A stretch of 64,000 bases of DNA from Acinetobacter towneri DSM 14962 = CIP 107472 (GCF_000368785.1 NZ_KB849689.1:435393-499392); one strand, 5' to 3'; positions 30,392 to 39,765 are shown, counted from the stretch's first letter. Program-made: numbers and translations. Notes: a model not told the origin generated them from the sequence alone.

Positions 30392-31501
30392 TTACTGACG
30401 ACGCAAGTTGTCAATTTTGTCTTCATCCAACTCAATACCTAAACCTGCACCTGTTGGAAGGTGTAATTCAAAGTCTTGGTACTGAAGTGGAGTTTTTAAA
30501 ATTTCTTCGGTCAGCAATAACGGACCAAATAATTCTGTGCCATAAGCTAAATTCTGGAAGGTCGAGAACACATGCGCAGATGCAATCGTGCCGACAGGGC
30601 CTTCAAGCATTGTGCCGCCATATAGGTCGATGCCTGCCAACTGTGCAATTGTTGCAACTTCACAACCTTCGATTAGACCCGCAGATTGGGCAACTTTAAC
30701 TGCAAATACAGATGCAGCATTACGTTTTGCCAATTGATAAGCGCTTTGTGGGCCCATCAATGATTCATCTGCCATGATGGCAATATCAAATTTACGTGTT
30801 AAACGCTCCATGGCATCAATGTTGTCAATTGCACATGGTTGTTCAATTAAATCGACACCACCATCTTGTAAAAGCTGGATGCCTTTAATTGCTTCAAGTT
30901 CTGACCAAGCACGGTTTACGTCTACACGAATAGAAACGTCTTTACCCAATGCTTGTTTGATTGCCAATACGTGTTCTACATCTTGCTCTACTGGGCGTGA
31001 ACCGATTTTGAGCTTGAATGTGTTGTGGCGTTTAGCCGCAATCATTTTTTGTGCTTCAGCGATGTCTTTTTCTGTATCGCCAGATGCAAGTACCCATAAC
31101 ACAGGAACCGAGTTGCGTAGGCGACCACCTAAAATTTCACTTAAAGGTTGGTTTAAGCGCTGCGCTTGAATATCTAATAAAGCAGTTTGAATGGCACATT
31201 TCGCGAAACGGTTGCCATTGATATTCTTTTTAATGACCTGTAAAGTTTGCGCAACATTCAAGCCAGCTAAAGTTTTTAGCAATGATGCGAAATATGTTTC
31301 GATATTGGTTTTTACGCTTTCTGGGCTTTCTTCACCATAGCCCAAGCCGCCAATCGTGGTTGCTTCGCCCCAGCCAACAAAACCATCTTCAGTGGTGATT
31401 TTGACTAATACAAGGGTTTGGGTTTGCATGGTTGCAACCGCCATCTTGTGTGGACGGATGGTTGGTATTTCCACCAGCAAAGTTTCTACTGACTTATACA
31501 T
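30392..31501 (-). CDS. catB: muconate cycloisomerase
   Basis: A 369-residue enolase-superfamily enzyme that cyclises cis,cis-muconate to muconolactone. The KxK base motif is FKLKIGSR (Lys165), the metal acids lie in RVDVNRAW, LIEQP and MADES, and the general acid lies in the later barrel strands (FAVKVAQSAG). It is the first gene of the twelve-gene series and faces the LysR gene across a 116-base control region. Confidence 0.95.
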   Translation of the reverse strand: MYKSVETLLVEIPTIRPHKMAVATMQTQTLVLVKITTEDGFVGWGEATTIGGLGYGEESPESVKTNIETYFASLLKTLAGLNVAQTLQVIKKNINGNRFAKCAIQTALLDIQAQRLNQPLSEILGGRLRNSVPVLWVLASGDTEKDIAEAQKMIAAKRHNTFKLKIGSRPVEQDVEHVLAIKQALGKDVSIRVDVNRAWSELEAIKGIQLLQDGGVDLIEQPCAIDNIDAMERLTRKFDIAIMADESLMGPQSAYQLAKRNAASVFAVKVAQSAGLIEGCEVATIAQLAGIDLYGGTMLEGPVGTIASAHVFSTFQNLAYGTELFGPLLLTEEILKTPLQYQDFELHLPTGAGLGIELDEDKIDNLRRQ

Positions 31502-31542
31502 GGTTTGCCCTTCATATCATTGCTTTATTACAGTTATGTGAT

Positions 31543-31557
31543 ATACCTTAAAAGAAT
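31543..31557. promoter_or_regulatory. second BenM/CatM-type site
   Basis: ATACCTTAAAAGAAT has the ATAC-N7-GTAT form with one changed base in the right half (GAAT). In ADP1 such imperfect copies act as the ligand-dependent second subsite. It lies between the perfect box and catB. Confidence 0.6.
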
Positions 31558-31594
31558 AAATTGCATTGGTCGAAGATCAAATATGCATTTTTTT

Positions 31595-31609
31595 ATACTT
31601 AAAAGGTAT
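31595..31609. promoter_or_regulatory. perfect BenM/CatM box
   Basis: ATACTTAAAAGGTAT fits ATAC-N7-GTAT exactly, the consensus for BenM and CatM. It starts 23 bases before the benM ATG and ends 8 bases before it, so binding should block the regulator's own transcription or translation start while positioning it for activation of catB. Confidence 0.8.
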
Positions 31610-31617
31610 TTTGAGCT

Positions 31618-32532
31618 ATGGAACTCAGACATTTACGTTATTTTGTTGCTGTTGTAGAAGAGCAAAGTTTCACCAAGGCAGCAGAAAAACTCTTTATTGC
31701 TCAACCACCTTTGAGCAGACAGATCCAAAATTTAGAACAAGAGCTTGGAATTCAACTATTTGAGCGTGGAAGTAGACCGCTTAAGACCACCGAAGCAGGC
31801 CAATTCTTTTACCAACATGCCGTTAAACTTTTGTCTAATGCGGAAGAAATCAAGTCGATGACAAAACGTGTCGGTATTGCTGGTCGTACTGTGACTATTG
31901 GCTTCGTTGGTTCTTTATTGTTCGGATTATTGTCAAGAATTGTGTATTTGTTTAAGCAGCAGCATCCGCATTTAAAAATAGAAATGGTGGAAATGACCAC
32001 CAATGACCAAATTCAGGCACTTAAAGAAGGGCGCATAGATGTTGGATTTGGACGCTTAAGAATTTCTGATCCTGCAGTTAAACGTATCTTATTACGTGCA
32101 GAACGCTTGATGGTTGCAGTACATTCGAGCCACCCATTTGCGGCACAAAAAGAAGGTGTATATTTGGCGGATGTTGTTGATCAACAACTATTTTTATATC
32201 CAAATCACAACAAGCCAAACTTCTCTACCCAAATTCGTGGCGTGTTTTCTGAGTATGGTTTAGAACCTCGCAAAATTCGTGAAGTGTGTGAATTACAATT
32301 GGCGTTGGGTTTTGTTGCTGCAGGTGAGGGCTTGTGTATCGTGCCAGAAAGCGCACAAAGTATTCATTTGGCACATTTGCACTTTATACCTTTATTAGAT
32401 GACTCGGCTGTAAGTCCTGTGTTTATGGCAATTCGTAATATGGATGAAAGTGAAGACATTCGATCTTTGTTTGACTGCATTTATCAAGTTTATGATTTGG
32501 AAGCATTTACTTATGATCGCAATGTATTCTAG
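31618..32532 (+). CDS. benM: LysR-type activator, BenM-like
   Basis: A 304-residue regulator of benzoate and catechol genes. The helix-turn-helix is in the first 60 residues (SFTKAAEKLFIAQPPLSRQIQNLE). The effector domain matches my recall of ADP1 BenM better than CatM: GFVGSLLFGLL, and Arg160 and Tyr292, which align with BenM Arg160 and Tyr293 of the second, benzoate-binding pocket. It should therefore respond to both muconate and benzoate. It is the only such regulator in the window and faces the combined operon. The name is by homology; CatM is the alternative. Confidence 0.85.
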   Translation: MELRHLRYFVAVVEEQSFTKAAEKLFIAQPPLSRQIQNLEQELGIQLFERGSRPLKTTEAGQFFYQHAVKLLSNAEEIKSMTKRVGIAGRTVTIGFVGSLLFGLLSRIVYLFKQQHPHLKIEMVEMTTNDQIQALKEGRIDVGFGRLRISDPAVKRILLRAERLMVAVHSSHPFAAQKEGVYLADVVDQQLFLYPNHNKPNFSTQIRGVFSEYGLEPRKIREVCELQLALGFVAAGEGLCIVPESAQSIHLAHLHFIPLLDDSAVSPVFMAIRNMDESEDIRSLFDCIYQVYDLEAFTYDRNVF

Positions 32533-32820
32533 TAAAGCCATATAAAACAAATATTTATAACTATATTTTTTATATAAAAGCACAGATATTTTTAACAAAA
32601 TACTGTTATGTGAATTGCCTGAAAAAACTTTTTTAAGCATCACATTACAGTATTTTTTTCGCCTTGTTATTTTTATCTATTTTAAAATCAATATCTTACA
32701 AATTATAGACTTTTTAGGTATGTATCCATGCCTATTCAGTTTTGGACAAATTTTAACTTATTATTCATTGTGTGCATCTGAGTTGGAGTAACGGACTTCA
32801 CAATTAGGAGGTGAAGCAAG

Positions 32821-34194
32821 ATGCAAAGCAATAAAATTAATATTAATACCTTGATTGACGAGGCCAAGTTCACGCCATTCCATTGGGGCGTATTGTTTTG
32901 GTGTTTGATGATCATTATTTTTGACGGTTACGATTTGGTCATTTATGGGGTTGCATTACCATTACTTATGCAAGAGTGGGCGCTCAGTGCGGTACAAGCA
33001 GGTTTACTGGCCAGTACGGCATTGTTTGGCATGATGTTTGGTGCCATGACCTTCGGTACGTTATCGGACAAGTTGGGTCGTAAAAAAACCATTATGATCT
33101 GTGTGGCTATTTTTAGTGGCTTTACCTTCCTTGGCGCATTTGCGACTAACCCTGTTGAATTTGGTATTTTACGTTTCCTTGCAGGCTTAGGTATTGGCGG
33201 TGTAATGCCAAACGTAGTGGCATTAATGACTGAATATGCGCCAAAGCGTATTCGTAGTACTTTAGTTGCACTTATGTTCAGTGGTTATGCGATTGGTGGT
33301 ATGACATCAGCATTATTGGGCGCATGGTTAGTGCCAGAGTTTGGTTGGAAAATCATGTTTTACATCGCAATTATTCCATTGGTGGCTTTACCATTAATTT
33401 GGAAATTCTTGCCTGAGTCACTCATGTATTTGACCAACAAGAAAGAAATTGAGCAAACCCGTAGTATTGTGCAAAAAATTTCACCAAGCCAACAATTAAA
33501 TGGTGACACTGAGTTTGTACTGAATGAAGTGACTAAAGGCGATGAAGCACCTGTAAAAGCATTGTTCCAGCAAGGCCGTATGTTCAGTACGTTCATGTTC
33601 TGGATCGCATTCTTCATGTGCTTGTTAATGGTTTATGCTTTGGGCAGCTGGTTACCAAAATTGATGATCCAAGCAGGTTACTCACTTGGTGCAAGTATGA
33701 TCTTCTTATTCGCCTTGAACATTGGTGGGATGATTGGCGCGATTGGTGGTGGTGCGCTGGCTGACCGTTTCCATATCAAAAAAGTACTGACCATTATGTT
33801 TATCTGTGGTGCAGCAGCGTTAATTCTACTTGGTTTCAACAGCCCGCAAATCGTGTTGTATACCTTAATTGCAGTTGCAGGTGCAGCGACAATTGGTTCA
33901 CAAATCTTGCTTTATACTTTCGTCGCACAATATTACCCATCTACTGTACGTTCTACAGGTATGGGCTGGGCGTCAGGTATTGGTCGCATCGGTGCAATCG
34001 TTGGGCCAGTACTCACAGGTGCACTATTAACCATGAATTTACCGCACCAAATGAACTTCTTTGCTATTGCGATTCCAGGTGTAATTGCTGCCTTAGCAAT
34101 CTTCATGGTGAATTTAAAAACGTCTGTAGAAGCTAAAGCCGCTGCGGAGCCTGCTGTAGAAAGCAATCCAGTCGCACAAAAAGCAACCCAATAA
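32821..34194 (+). CDS. benK: benzoate transporter BenK (AAHS family MFS)
   Basis: A 457-residue inner-membrane carrier with 12 expected membrane segments that imports aromatic acids with protons. The aromatic acid:H+ symporter marks are FDGYDLVIYGVALPLL in the first segment and GTLSDKLGRKK in loop 2-3. A very strong ribosome-binding site, AGGAGGTG, precedes the ATG. The gene follows benM on the same strand after 288 bases of AT-rich sequence that should hold its own promoter. A muconate carrier (MucK) is a close alternative. Confidence 0.88.
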   Translation: MQSNKININTLIDEAKFTPFHWGVLFWCLMIIIFDGYDLVIYGVALPLLMQEWALSAVQAGLLASTALFGMMFGAMTFGTLSDKLGRKKTIMICVAIFSGFTFLGAFATNPVEFGILRFLAGLGIGGVMPNVVALMTEYAPKRIRSTLVALMFSGYAIGGMTSALLGAWLVPEFGWKIMFYIAIIPLVALPLIWKFLPESLMYLTNKKEIEQTRSIVQKISPSQQLNGDTEFVLNEVTKGDEAPVKALFQQGRMFSTFMFWIAFFMCLLMVYALGSWLPKLMIQAGYSLGASMIFLFALNIGGMIGAIGGGALADRFHIKKVLTIMFICGAAALILLGFNSPQIVLYTLIAVAGAATIGSQILLYTFVAQYYPSTVRSTGMGWASGIGRIGAIVGPVLTGALLTMNLPHQMNFFAIAIPGVIAALAIFMVNLKTSVEAKAAAEPAVESNPVAQKATQ

Positions 34195-34302
34195 TTTCTT
34201 TACCTTTCCATTAATCTACAGTCATCAATGATATAGATCGCCATCGTAAGAGATGGTGATCTGTTGCTAGAATTTGATGGCACAATAACAAGCGAGTTTA
34301 GG

Positions 34303-35631
34303 ATGAACGCGAAAATATTAACCCAATCTACACATTTTCAATCTACAACGGTTCGACCAACAATGCAGCGTACGCTCATGATGAGCATGATTGCATTGAG
34401 CATGGGCGGTATGAGTGTTGCAGCACAAGCGCAAACTCAACAGCAAAAAGAAATTGAACAACTTAGACAAGAAGTTCAGGCTTTACGTGGTTTGATTGAG
34501 CAGCAAAAAGTACAAAATGCACAAACTGCAACAGCAATTGCCAATGTGCAACGTACTGCAGCAGCGCCAGTTGCTAATCCTGTGTTAAAAACTGCCAAAG
34601 GTGCCGAATTTAATCTATATGGTAATGTGCGTTTAGATGCTTCTTATCAGGTAGAAGGTGGCGCTAAAGATATGCCGTATAACCAAATTAACGGTGTACC
34701 ACTTGAAGGCAATAAAGAACAAAGTGATCGTTTAAGATCAACACTTTCTGCAACCCGTTTAGGTTTAGATTTTAAAAGCCCTGTGGGTGAACAAGACGTA
34801 AAAGGTAAACTTGAAGTTGACTTCTTAGGTGGAGCAAACCTTGATAACTTACGTATTCGCCATGCTTATTTGAACTATGGGAATTGGTTGATTGGTCAAA
34901 CTTGGTCAAACTTTGCAATTCCAGACTATATGCCAGAAACCATTGATGCTTTGGCGTATGTTGGTGGTGCGGTGAAACGTACACCACAAGTACGCTATAC
35001 AACAAAGTTTAGCCCACAAACCAATTTGGTGGTTGCAGCTGAAGACCCTAAAGACAGTTCAATCAACCAGCGTTTACCTGCATTAACTGCGCGTTTAAAT
35101 CATCAGTTTGCAGATAATTTAAATGTCAGCGTACGTGCGATGGGACATGAAAAACGTGTCAATTCTGATGAAGAAATGGCTTGGGGCGTCGGTGTCGGTG
35201 CAAAATATGATGTTGTACCAGGCACGACTTTAAAAGCCGATTATTACCATGTAAAAGGTGATAGCAGCTTTGTGTCATTCACGAATAAAGGCGTGGTTGC
35301 TCAGACAAATGGTAGTCTTATTCAAAGCGAGTTTGACTCAATTATGGTTGGTATTACACAAAAATTTAGTGACAAAGTGCATGGTACTTTAGGTTATGGT
35401 TATATGAGTTTTGATAAAGACCCTAACTATATTGCAGCTACACCAGACAAAACTACGATTAACAAAGATTTATGGCAAACTTGGGCAAACGTATTCTATA
35501 GCCCTCGTAAACCGTTAAGCTTTGGTCTTGAATATGTTTATGGTGAGCGTGAAGCATTCGGTGAAGCTGCGAATGGCAGTAAAACAGGTGAAGATAATCG
35601 TTTAAATCTCGTGGCGATTTATAACTTCTAA
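34303..35631 (+). CDS. DcaP-like outer membrane porin
   Basis: A 442-residue outer-membrane channel. A signal peptide (MQRTLMMSMIALSMGGMSVA, preceded by a ~20-residue extension) is followed by a coiled-coil stalk (about residues 55-90, Gln/Glu/Leu-rich heptads), a PVANPVLKTAKGAEFNLYGNVRLDASY start of the barrel, and a final Phe. This architecture is that of trimeric DcaP porins that pass dicarboxylates and aromatic acids. The start at 34303 could also be 34363 or a TTG at 34264. Next to benK it probably lets benzoate-type acids cross the outer membrane. Confidence 0.8.
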   Translation: MNAKILTQSTHFQSTTVRPTMQRTLMMSMIALSMGGMSVAAQAQTQQQKEIEQLRQEVQALRGLIEQQKVQNAQTATAIANVQRTAAAPVANPVLKTAKGAEFNLYGNVRLDASYQVEGGAKDMPYNQINGVPLEGNKEQSDRLRSTLSATRLGLDFKSPVGEQDVKGKLEVDFLGGANLDNLRIRHAYLNYGNWLIGQTWSNFAIPDYMPETIDALAYVGGAVKRTPQVRYTTKFSPQTNLVVAAEDPKDSSINQRLPALTARLNHQFADNLNVSVRAMGHEKRVNSDEEMAWGVGVGAKYDVVPGTTLKADYYHVKGDSSFVSFTNKGVVAQTNGSLIQSEFDSIMVGITQKFSDKVHGTLGYGYMSFDKDPNYIAATPDKTTINKDLWQTWANVFYSPRKPLSFGLEYVYGEREAFGEAANGSKTGEDNRLNLVAIYNF

Positions 35632-35654
35632 AATTGCACATTAAACTACAAAAG

Positions 35655-35681
35655 AGCTGAGTCAAAAACTCAGCTTTTTTT
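35655..35681. terminator. terminator after the porin gene, probably bidirectional
   Basis: AGCTGAGT / ACTCAGCT with a five-base loop is followed by TTTTTTT on the plus strand and preceded by an A-rich run, so it can also end the convergent MocR transcript. Confidence 0.9.
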
Positions 35682-35707
35682 ATTGTCGGGTGATCGGCTC
35701 TGTAATT

Positions 35708-37132
35708 TTAAGCATGAGTATATTGCGTGATGTGCTGTTGTATCACCTCAGACAAAACATCTAGTACAGCAGCAATATTACTGTTCCAAGCAAAAGAACA
35801 GTTTAAACGCATAAAGTTTTGGCTGACTTGTTCAGAACGGAACAGTTGGCTTGGCGCAATTCCAATATTATTTTGAATCAATTGCTCATAAATTGTATAG
35901 CCATCTAAATATGCAGGCAGTTCAATCCATAAAAAATAACCACTAGAATAGTAGTGAATTTTGCAAGCTGGATTTAAGCGCTGTTTCAACTGCTGATAAA
36001 ACACTTTCTTATGTTTTTCCAGTTCTTTGCGTAATTGGCGCAAATGTTTTTCATAATGATGGTGTGAAAGAAAATCGACCAAAGTATTTTGGAGTAATGG
36101 GCTTGCCGAAACTGTGCTCATAAGCTGAAAATGCTGAATAGCATGAGAAAATTGTCCTGCATAAACCCAACCGACCCGCACAGCAGAACCCAAAGTTTTA
36201 GAAAAAGAAGCGCAATGCAGTACGCGTTGTTGTCGGTCAAAATACTTCATGGGTAGCGGTTTTTGCGTCCCGTAATACAATTCTTGATAGACATCATCTT
36301 CAATTAAATACACTTGATATTCTTCAAGCAAACTCGCAATACGTTGCTTAATTTCATCTCTGACACTAAAGCCAATGGGGTTATGAATATTCAACATCAA
36401 CCAGCAGACTTTAATCGGGTATTGTTTTAAGGCTTGTTCAAATGAGTCTAAATCGAAACCTGAAACGGGGTGTTCTGGAATGGTAATCACCTGTAAACCA
36501 AGACGTTCAGCCGCTTGCCATGCACCATAAAATATAGTTTCTTGTAATAGAATAAAATCTCCAGGTTTGGTCAAAGCTTGTAATGACAAATTGAGCGCAT
36601 CTAATGCGCCAGATGTAATGACAATGTCATTTGCATGGGTGGGTATGCCTTGTAAACAGTAGCGATTTGCAATTATGGTTCTTAATTCATAATTGCCCGG
36701 TGGCATGTGGTCGTGGCTAAAATAACTGCTTTTTCGCTTGGCGTGCTGCGCTAAAATTTGCATTAACTTTGGGTTAAACAGTAATTCTGCATTGGGAAAG
36801 GCAGAGCCTAAAGGACTGACATCTGCAGACTGAATTGATTTTAAATAGCCAAAGACCAAAGAGTTCATTTGAATATGTGCATTTAAACTCAAACTGCTTG
36901 GTACAGGTCGTTCAGTTTGATTGAGACGTTCTGCGACATAAAACCCCGACTTTTGTTTAGCGTAAACCAATCCCTGAGCTTCAAGTTCTTGATAAGCGTT
37001 TAGCACGGTCATTAAGCTATAACCACTGATTTGTGATTGTTCTCTTAACGAAGGTAACTTGCTATGTGCTTTCCATGCACCATTTTCAATGAGTTGCCGA
37101 ATGTTCAACGCCAATTGTTCAGATTTATACAT
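35708..37132 (-). CDS. MocR-type regulator (GntR HTH + aminotransferase)
   Basis: A 474-residue regulator that fuses an N-terminal GntR winged helix (about 1-70, SKLPSLREQSQISGYSLMTV) to a fold-type I aminotransferase domain. The PLP lysine is in SFSKTLGSAVRVGW. The target amine or aldehyde is unknown. The family usually controls divergent genes. Upstream 37133-37338 holds repeats that could be its operator, and the nearest divergent genes are a small membrane protein and a DMT exporter. Confidence 0.88.
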   Translation of the reverse strand: MYKSEQLALNIRQLIENGAWKAHSKLPSLREQSQISGYSLMTVLNAYQELEAQGLVYAKQKSGFYVAERLNQTERPVPSSLSLNAHIQMNSLVFGYLKSIQSADVSPLGSAFPNAELLFNPKLMQILAQHAKRKSSYFSHDHMPPGNYELRTIIANRYCLQGIPTHANDIVITSGALDALNLSLQALTKPGDFILLQETIFYGAWQAAERLGLQVITIPEHPVSGFDLDSFEQALKQYPIKVCWLMLNIHNPIGFSVRDEIKQRIASLLEEYQVYLIEDDVYQELYYGTQKPLPMKYFDRQQRVLHCASFSKTLGSAVRVGWVYAGQFSHAIQHFQLMSTVSASPLLQNTLVDFLSHHHYEKHLRQLRKELEKHKKVFYQQLKQRLNPACKIHYYSSGYFLWIELPAYLDGYTIYEQLIQNNIGIAPSQLFRSEQVSQNFMRLNCSFAWNSNIAAVLDVLSEVIQQHITQYTHA

Positions 37133-37212
37133 GGTATGACTAAAGCATTTTTTGCAGCTGTTACTTATTTTGATCTATTTTTAGGTTTAAAACATTAAAT
37201 AATTTCTGTTTT

Positions 37213-37275
37213 TATAACAGATTGGCATGTATCTAAAATCAACTGTTATAGTTTTTAATGAATATTTTGTATCTA
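37213..37275. promoter_or_regulatory. repeats upstream of the MocR gene
   Basis: TATAACAG (37213-37220) and CTGTTATA (37243-37250) form an eight-base inverted repeat. The direct repeat TGTATCTA occurs at 37228 and 37268, 40 bases apart. MocR regulators often bind direct repeats, so these are candidate sites; the role is inferred. Confidence 0.4.
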
Positions 37276-37338
37276 CAGCAATGCTTTAGAATTTTACATA
37301 ATCTGTATATCCCATAATCTGGCTAGATTGGAGTCGAT

Positions 37339-37488
37339 ATGCAAGAAGATAACTCACGCAAACCACAGAAATATGCCGATAGCAGTATTTCAGACAAAGC
37401 ATTTAAGCACATGATTATTTGGTTTACCGTGTATGTAGCTTTATTTTGTATCGGCGTGGCTGTTGTGGTGAATTTAGATAAGTTCTAA
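37339..37488 (+). CDS. 49-residue single-pass membrane protein
   Basis: A short gene with an ATG and a GGAG box six bases upstream. The protein starts with a polar, basic stretch (SRKPQKYADSS) and ends in one hydrophobic helix (about residues 25-45, IIWFTVYVALFCIGVAVVV) before LDKF. It is probably a small inner-membrane protein of unknown function. It lies between the divergent MocR gene and the exporter, 187 bases before the exporter. Confidence 0.65.
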   Translation: MQEDNSRKPQKYADSSISDKAFKHMIIWFTVYVALFCIGVAVVVNLDKF

Positions 37489-37675
37489 ACAGTTTTTGAA
37501 TAACAGCACACCTATAATCGCTTCAAGATATGAAAAACATTCATTTGAATTTTAATGAATGTTTTTTTTGTTTATAAAAGAGATCGTAAGCGCATAACTC
37601 AAAAGCAATAAAGATCGCAAAAATAACGGAATAGGCGTAAATTATAACTTTATCAGTAAAGCATTTGTGGTTGCA

Positions 37676-38563
37676 ATGATTTCGAGTTGGGTGCTCTTTA
37701 CCTTAATGGCTGCATTTATGCAGGCATGGCGCAATGCCTTTCAAAAACAACTCAGCACAAGTGTAGATGTTTATGGCGTGACTTTGGCACGTTTTATTTT
37801 TGCCTTGCCTTTTGCACTGGCGTATTTAAGCATTTTACAATCGCAGCAGCCTGTACAAGCAAAACTGCATTTTAGTTCGATGTTTTGGCTGTATATCATT
37901 ATTGCAGCAGTGTGTCAGATTTTAGCCACAGTTTTAATGGTAAAACTGTTTCAACAGAAAAATTATGCGGTGGGTGTCGGACTTGCCAAAAGTGAAGCAG
38001 TTTTAGCCGCAATTGTAGGCGTGATTTTCCTACAAGAACATTTAAGCGCATTGGCTTGGTTAGGTGTTGCGATAGGCGGTATTGCGGTATTTCTACTGAG
38101 TAAAGGCAATCAACGTAGTGATTTTTCATTCACAACTTTAGCCATTGGAATCGGTAGTGGACTCAGCTTTGCGGTGACTTCTTTATTGGTGCGTGAAGCC
38201 AGTCTAGAGCTGGATTTCTTACCGTTTATTCACCGTGCTGCATGGGTTTTGGTGTGGGTCATTGGCTTACAATGTTTTATCTTATTGGCTTTTTTAGGCA
38301 TATTTAAACGACATACCTTATATGCCATGTGGCAGCGGGTTGGATTAACTTTTAAAGTGAGCGTCTGCAGTTTTTTAGCATCATTGGGCTGGTTTAGTGC
38401 CATGAGTATGCAAACTGTGGCGATTGTGAAAACACTCGGACAAATTGAAATATTATTCAGCTTACTTATTTCAGCGTATTTCTTTAAAGAAAAACTTGCT
38501 CGTACCGATCATTGGGGATTGGGATTGGTCGTGCTTGCGGCAATGTTGGTTATTTGGGCGTAG
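37676..38563 (+). CDS. EamA/DMT-family exporter
   Basis: A 295-residue inner-membrane protein with about ten membrane segments in two EamA repeats. The second half carries SLGWFSAMSMQTVAIVKTLGQIE and FFKEKL, typical of the drug/metabolite transporter family. Substrate unknown. GTG at 37667 is an alternative start. It is downstream of the MocR gene on the opposite strand and could be its target. Confidence 0.85.
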   Translation: MISSWVLFTLMAAFMQAWRNAFQKQLSTSVDVYGVTLARFIFALPFALAYLSILQSQQPVQAKLHFSSMFWLYIIIAAVCQILATVLMVKLFQQKNYAVGVGLAKSEAVLAAIVGVIFLQEHLSALAWLGVAIGGIAVFLLSKGNQRSDFSFTTLAIGIGSGLSFAVTSLLVREASLELDFLPFIHRAAWVLVWVIGLQCFILLAFLGIFKRHTLYAMWQRVGLTFKVSVCSFLASLGWFSAMSMQTVAIVKTLGQIEILFSLLISAYFFKEKLARTDHWGLGLVVLAAMLVIWA

Positions 38564-38599
38564 CATCATATTTCAAAGCTAAGTAATTTCAAATTCATG

Positions 38600-38780
38600 T
38601 CATATCCGTTGCACTTCATTTGAGCATCTCAGAAATTTGACATCCTCCCCGACCTAAAGGACGGAGATTCCTACTGCTAGACGCTCATGCCCGAGCGCAA
38701 GAATATTCAGTGCGGAATTTACATCCCGATCATGGAGCGTACCACACTCCACACACTGCCATTCTCTTATTCCAAGTCCT
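38600..38780 (-). ncRNA. possible omega (reRNA) overlapping the tnpB 3' end
   Basis: By analogy with other TnpB elements, the guide RNA should overlap the 3' end of tnpB and the right end, with its guide read just past the element (about 38620-38640 on the minus strand). A structured GTCCTTTAGGTCGGGGAGG segment lies there. Not directly visible as an RNA; bounds are approximate. Confidence 0.35.
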
Positions 38781-39712
38781 GCTCTACCTTCCGGACTACT
38801 GGAGCGTGAGCCACAGCACGAACAAGTTTGGGTGGTATAGGCTTCATTGACTTCTTCATAACATACCCCTGCGTTCTCGCATTTATACTTGAGCATGGTT
38901 CTTAGTGTTGTCCAACTGGCATCTAGCACTGATTTAGCCAATCTGGTTTGTGCTAATGCTTTGGCATTCACATTGCCAACGAAGATGGCTGCATGTTCAT
39001 TCACCAATTTTCGGCTGAATTGATGCAGCATGTTTTGTCTTACATTTTTAATCTTGGCATGGATGGCTTTGACACGTTTCTTATTTTTTGCACGTTGAGC
39101 AATACCAAGTTTTTGTTCATATTGCCGATAGATTTGAGGTGCTTTAAGTTTTACGCCATCTGAACAAGTCGCTAAATCTTTTAAACCTAAATCTATGCCA
39201 ATTGAGGTTTTAGCGTTGTTTTTTTCTATTTTGACTGCATCAACTACAAGACAAACATACCAACGTCCACGACTATCTTCTACGAATGTGCCTGTTTTGA
39301 TATTGTATTGACTTAATCCGTAACTATCCCATAGTTTAAATTGATGCTTGCCATATTGAACATAGCCATCAGCATATTTGATTGCAACCTTTTTAAACGG
39401 TATCCAACCCAGTGAACGTCTAGCTGATTTTTTATTACTGACACGCCATTTTAGTTTTGCTTTTTTGAACTGCTTGCGTCTTGTGACCAATTCTTCTGTC
39501 ACTGCCTGAATAGTTTGACTGTGCAAGTTGCATTCTTTCGATGTGCCTTTCGTGTATTTTGCAAGGTCGTATGCTGAAAAGAATTGTTGTTTACGTTGTA
39601 GATGCTTAAAACACAAATCATTGACATAATTCCAGACAAAATTTACTTCGGATGCTAACTGATTTAGCACCTTGCAATGTTTGTCTTTTATGCGTAATTT
39701 GAGTGTCTTCAT
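38654..39712 (-). CDS. tnpB: TnpB-family RNA-guided nuclease, altered RuvC-II
   Basis: A 352-residue OrfB/TnpB protein. RuvC-I has Asp174 in GIDLGL, and RuvC-III has HDRDVNSALNI with Asp330. A four-Cys zinc ribbon lies at Cys297, Cys300, Cys320 and Cys323. At the usual RuvC-II site the catalytic Glu is absent: the segment reads IFVGNVNAKAL with Gly246. An alternate Glu occurs about 45 residues later (Glu286, 287 or 290, in YEEVNEAYTT), as I recall for a subset of TnpB and Fanzor proteins. The N-terminal helical and wedge domains look full-length. Confidence 0.85.
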   Translation of the reverse strand: MKTLKLRIKDKHCKVLNQLASEVNFVWNYVNDLCFKHLQRKQQFFSAYDLAKYTKGTSKECNLHSQTIQAVTEELVTRRKQFKKAKLKWRVSNKKSARRSLGWIPFKKVAIKYADGYVQYGKHQFKLWDSYGLSQYNIKTGTFVEDSRGRWYVCLVVDAVKIEKNNAKTSIGIDLGLKDLATCSDGVKLKAPQIYRQYEQKLGIAQRAKNKKRVKAIHAKIKNVRQNMLHQFSRKLVNEHAAIFVGNVNAKALAQTRLAKSVLDASWTTLRTMLKYKCENAGVCYEEVNEAYTTQTCSCCGSRSSSPEGRAGLGIREWQCVECGTLHDRDVNSALNILALGHERLAVGISVL

Positions 39713-39765
39713 CCAATTATTTTAACAGTATTTTTCTTAATAGTGACTATAGTACAAGTATTTAA

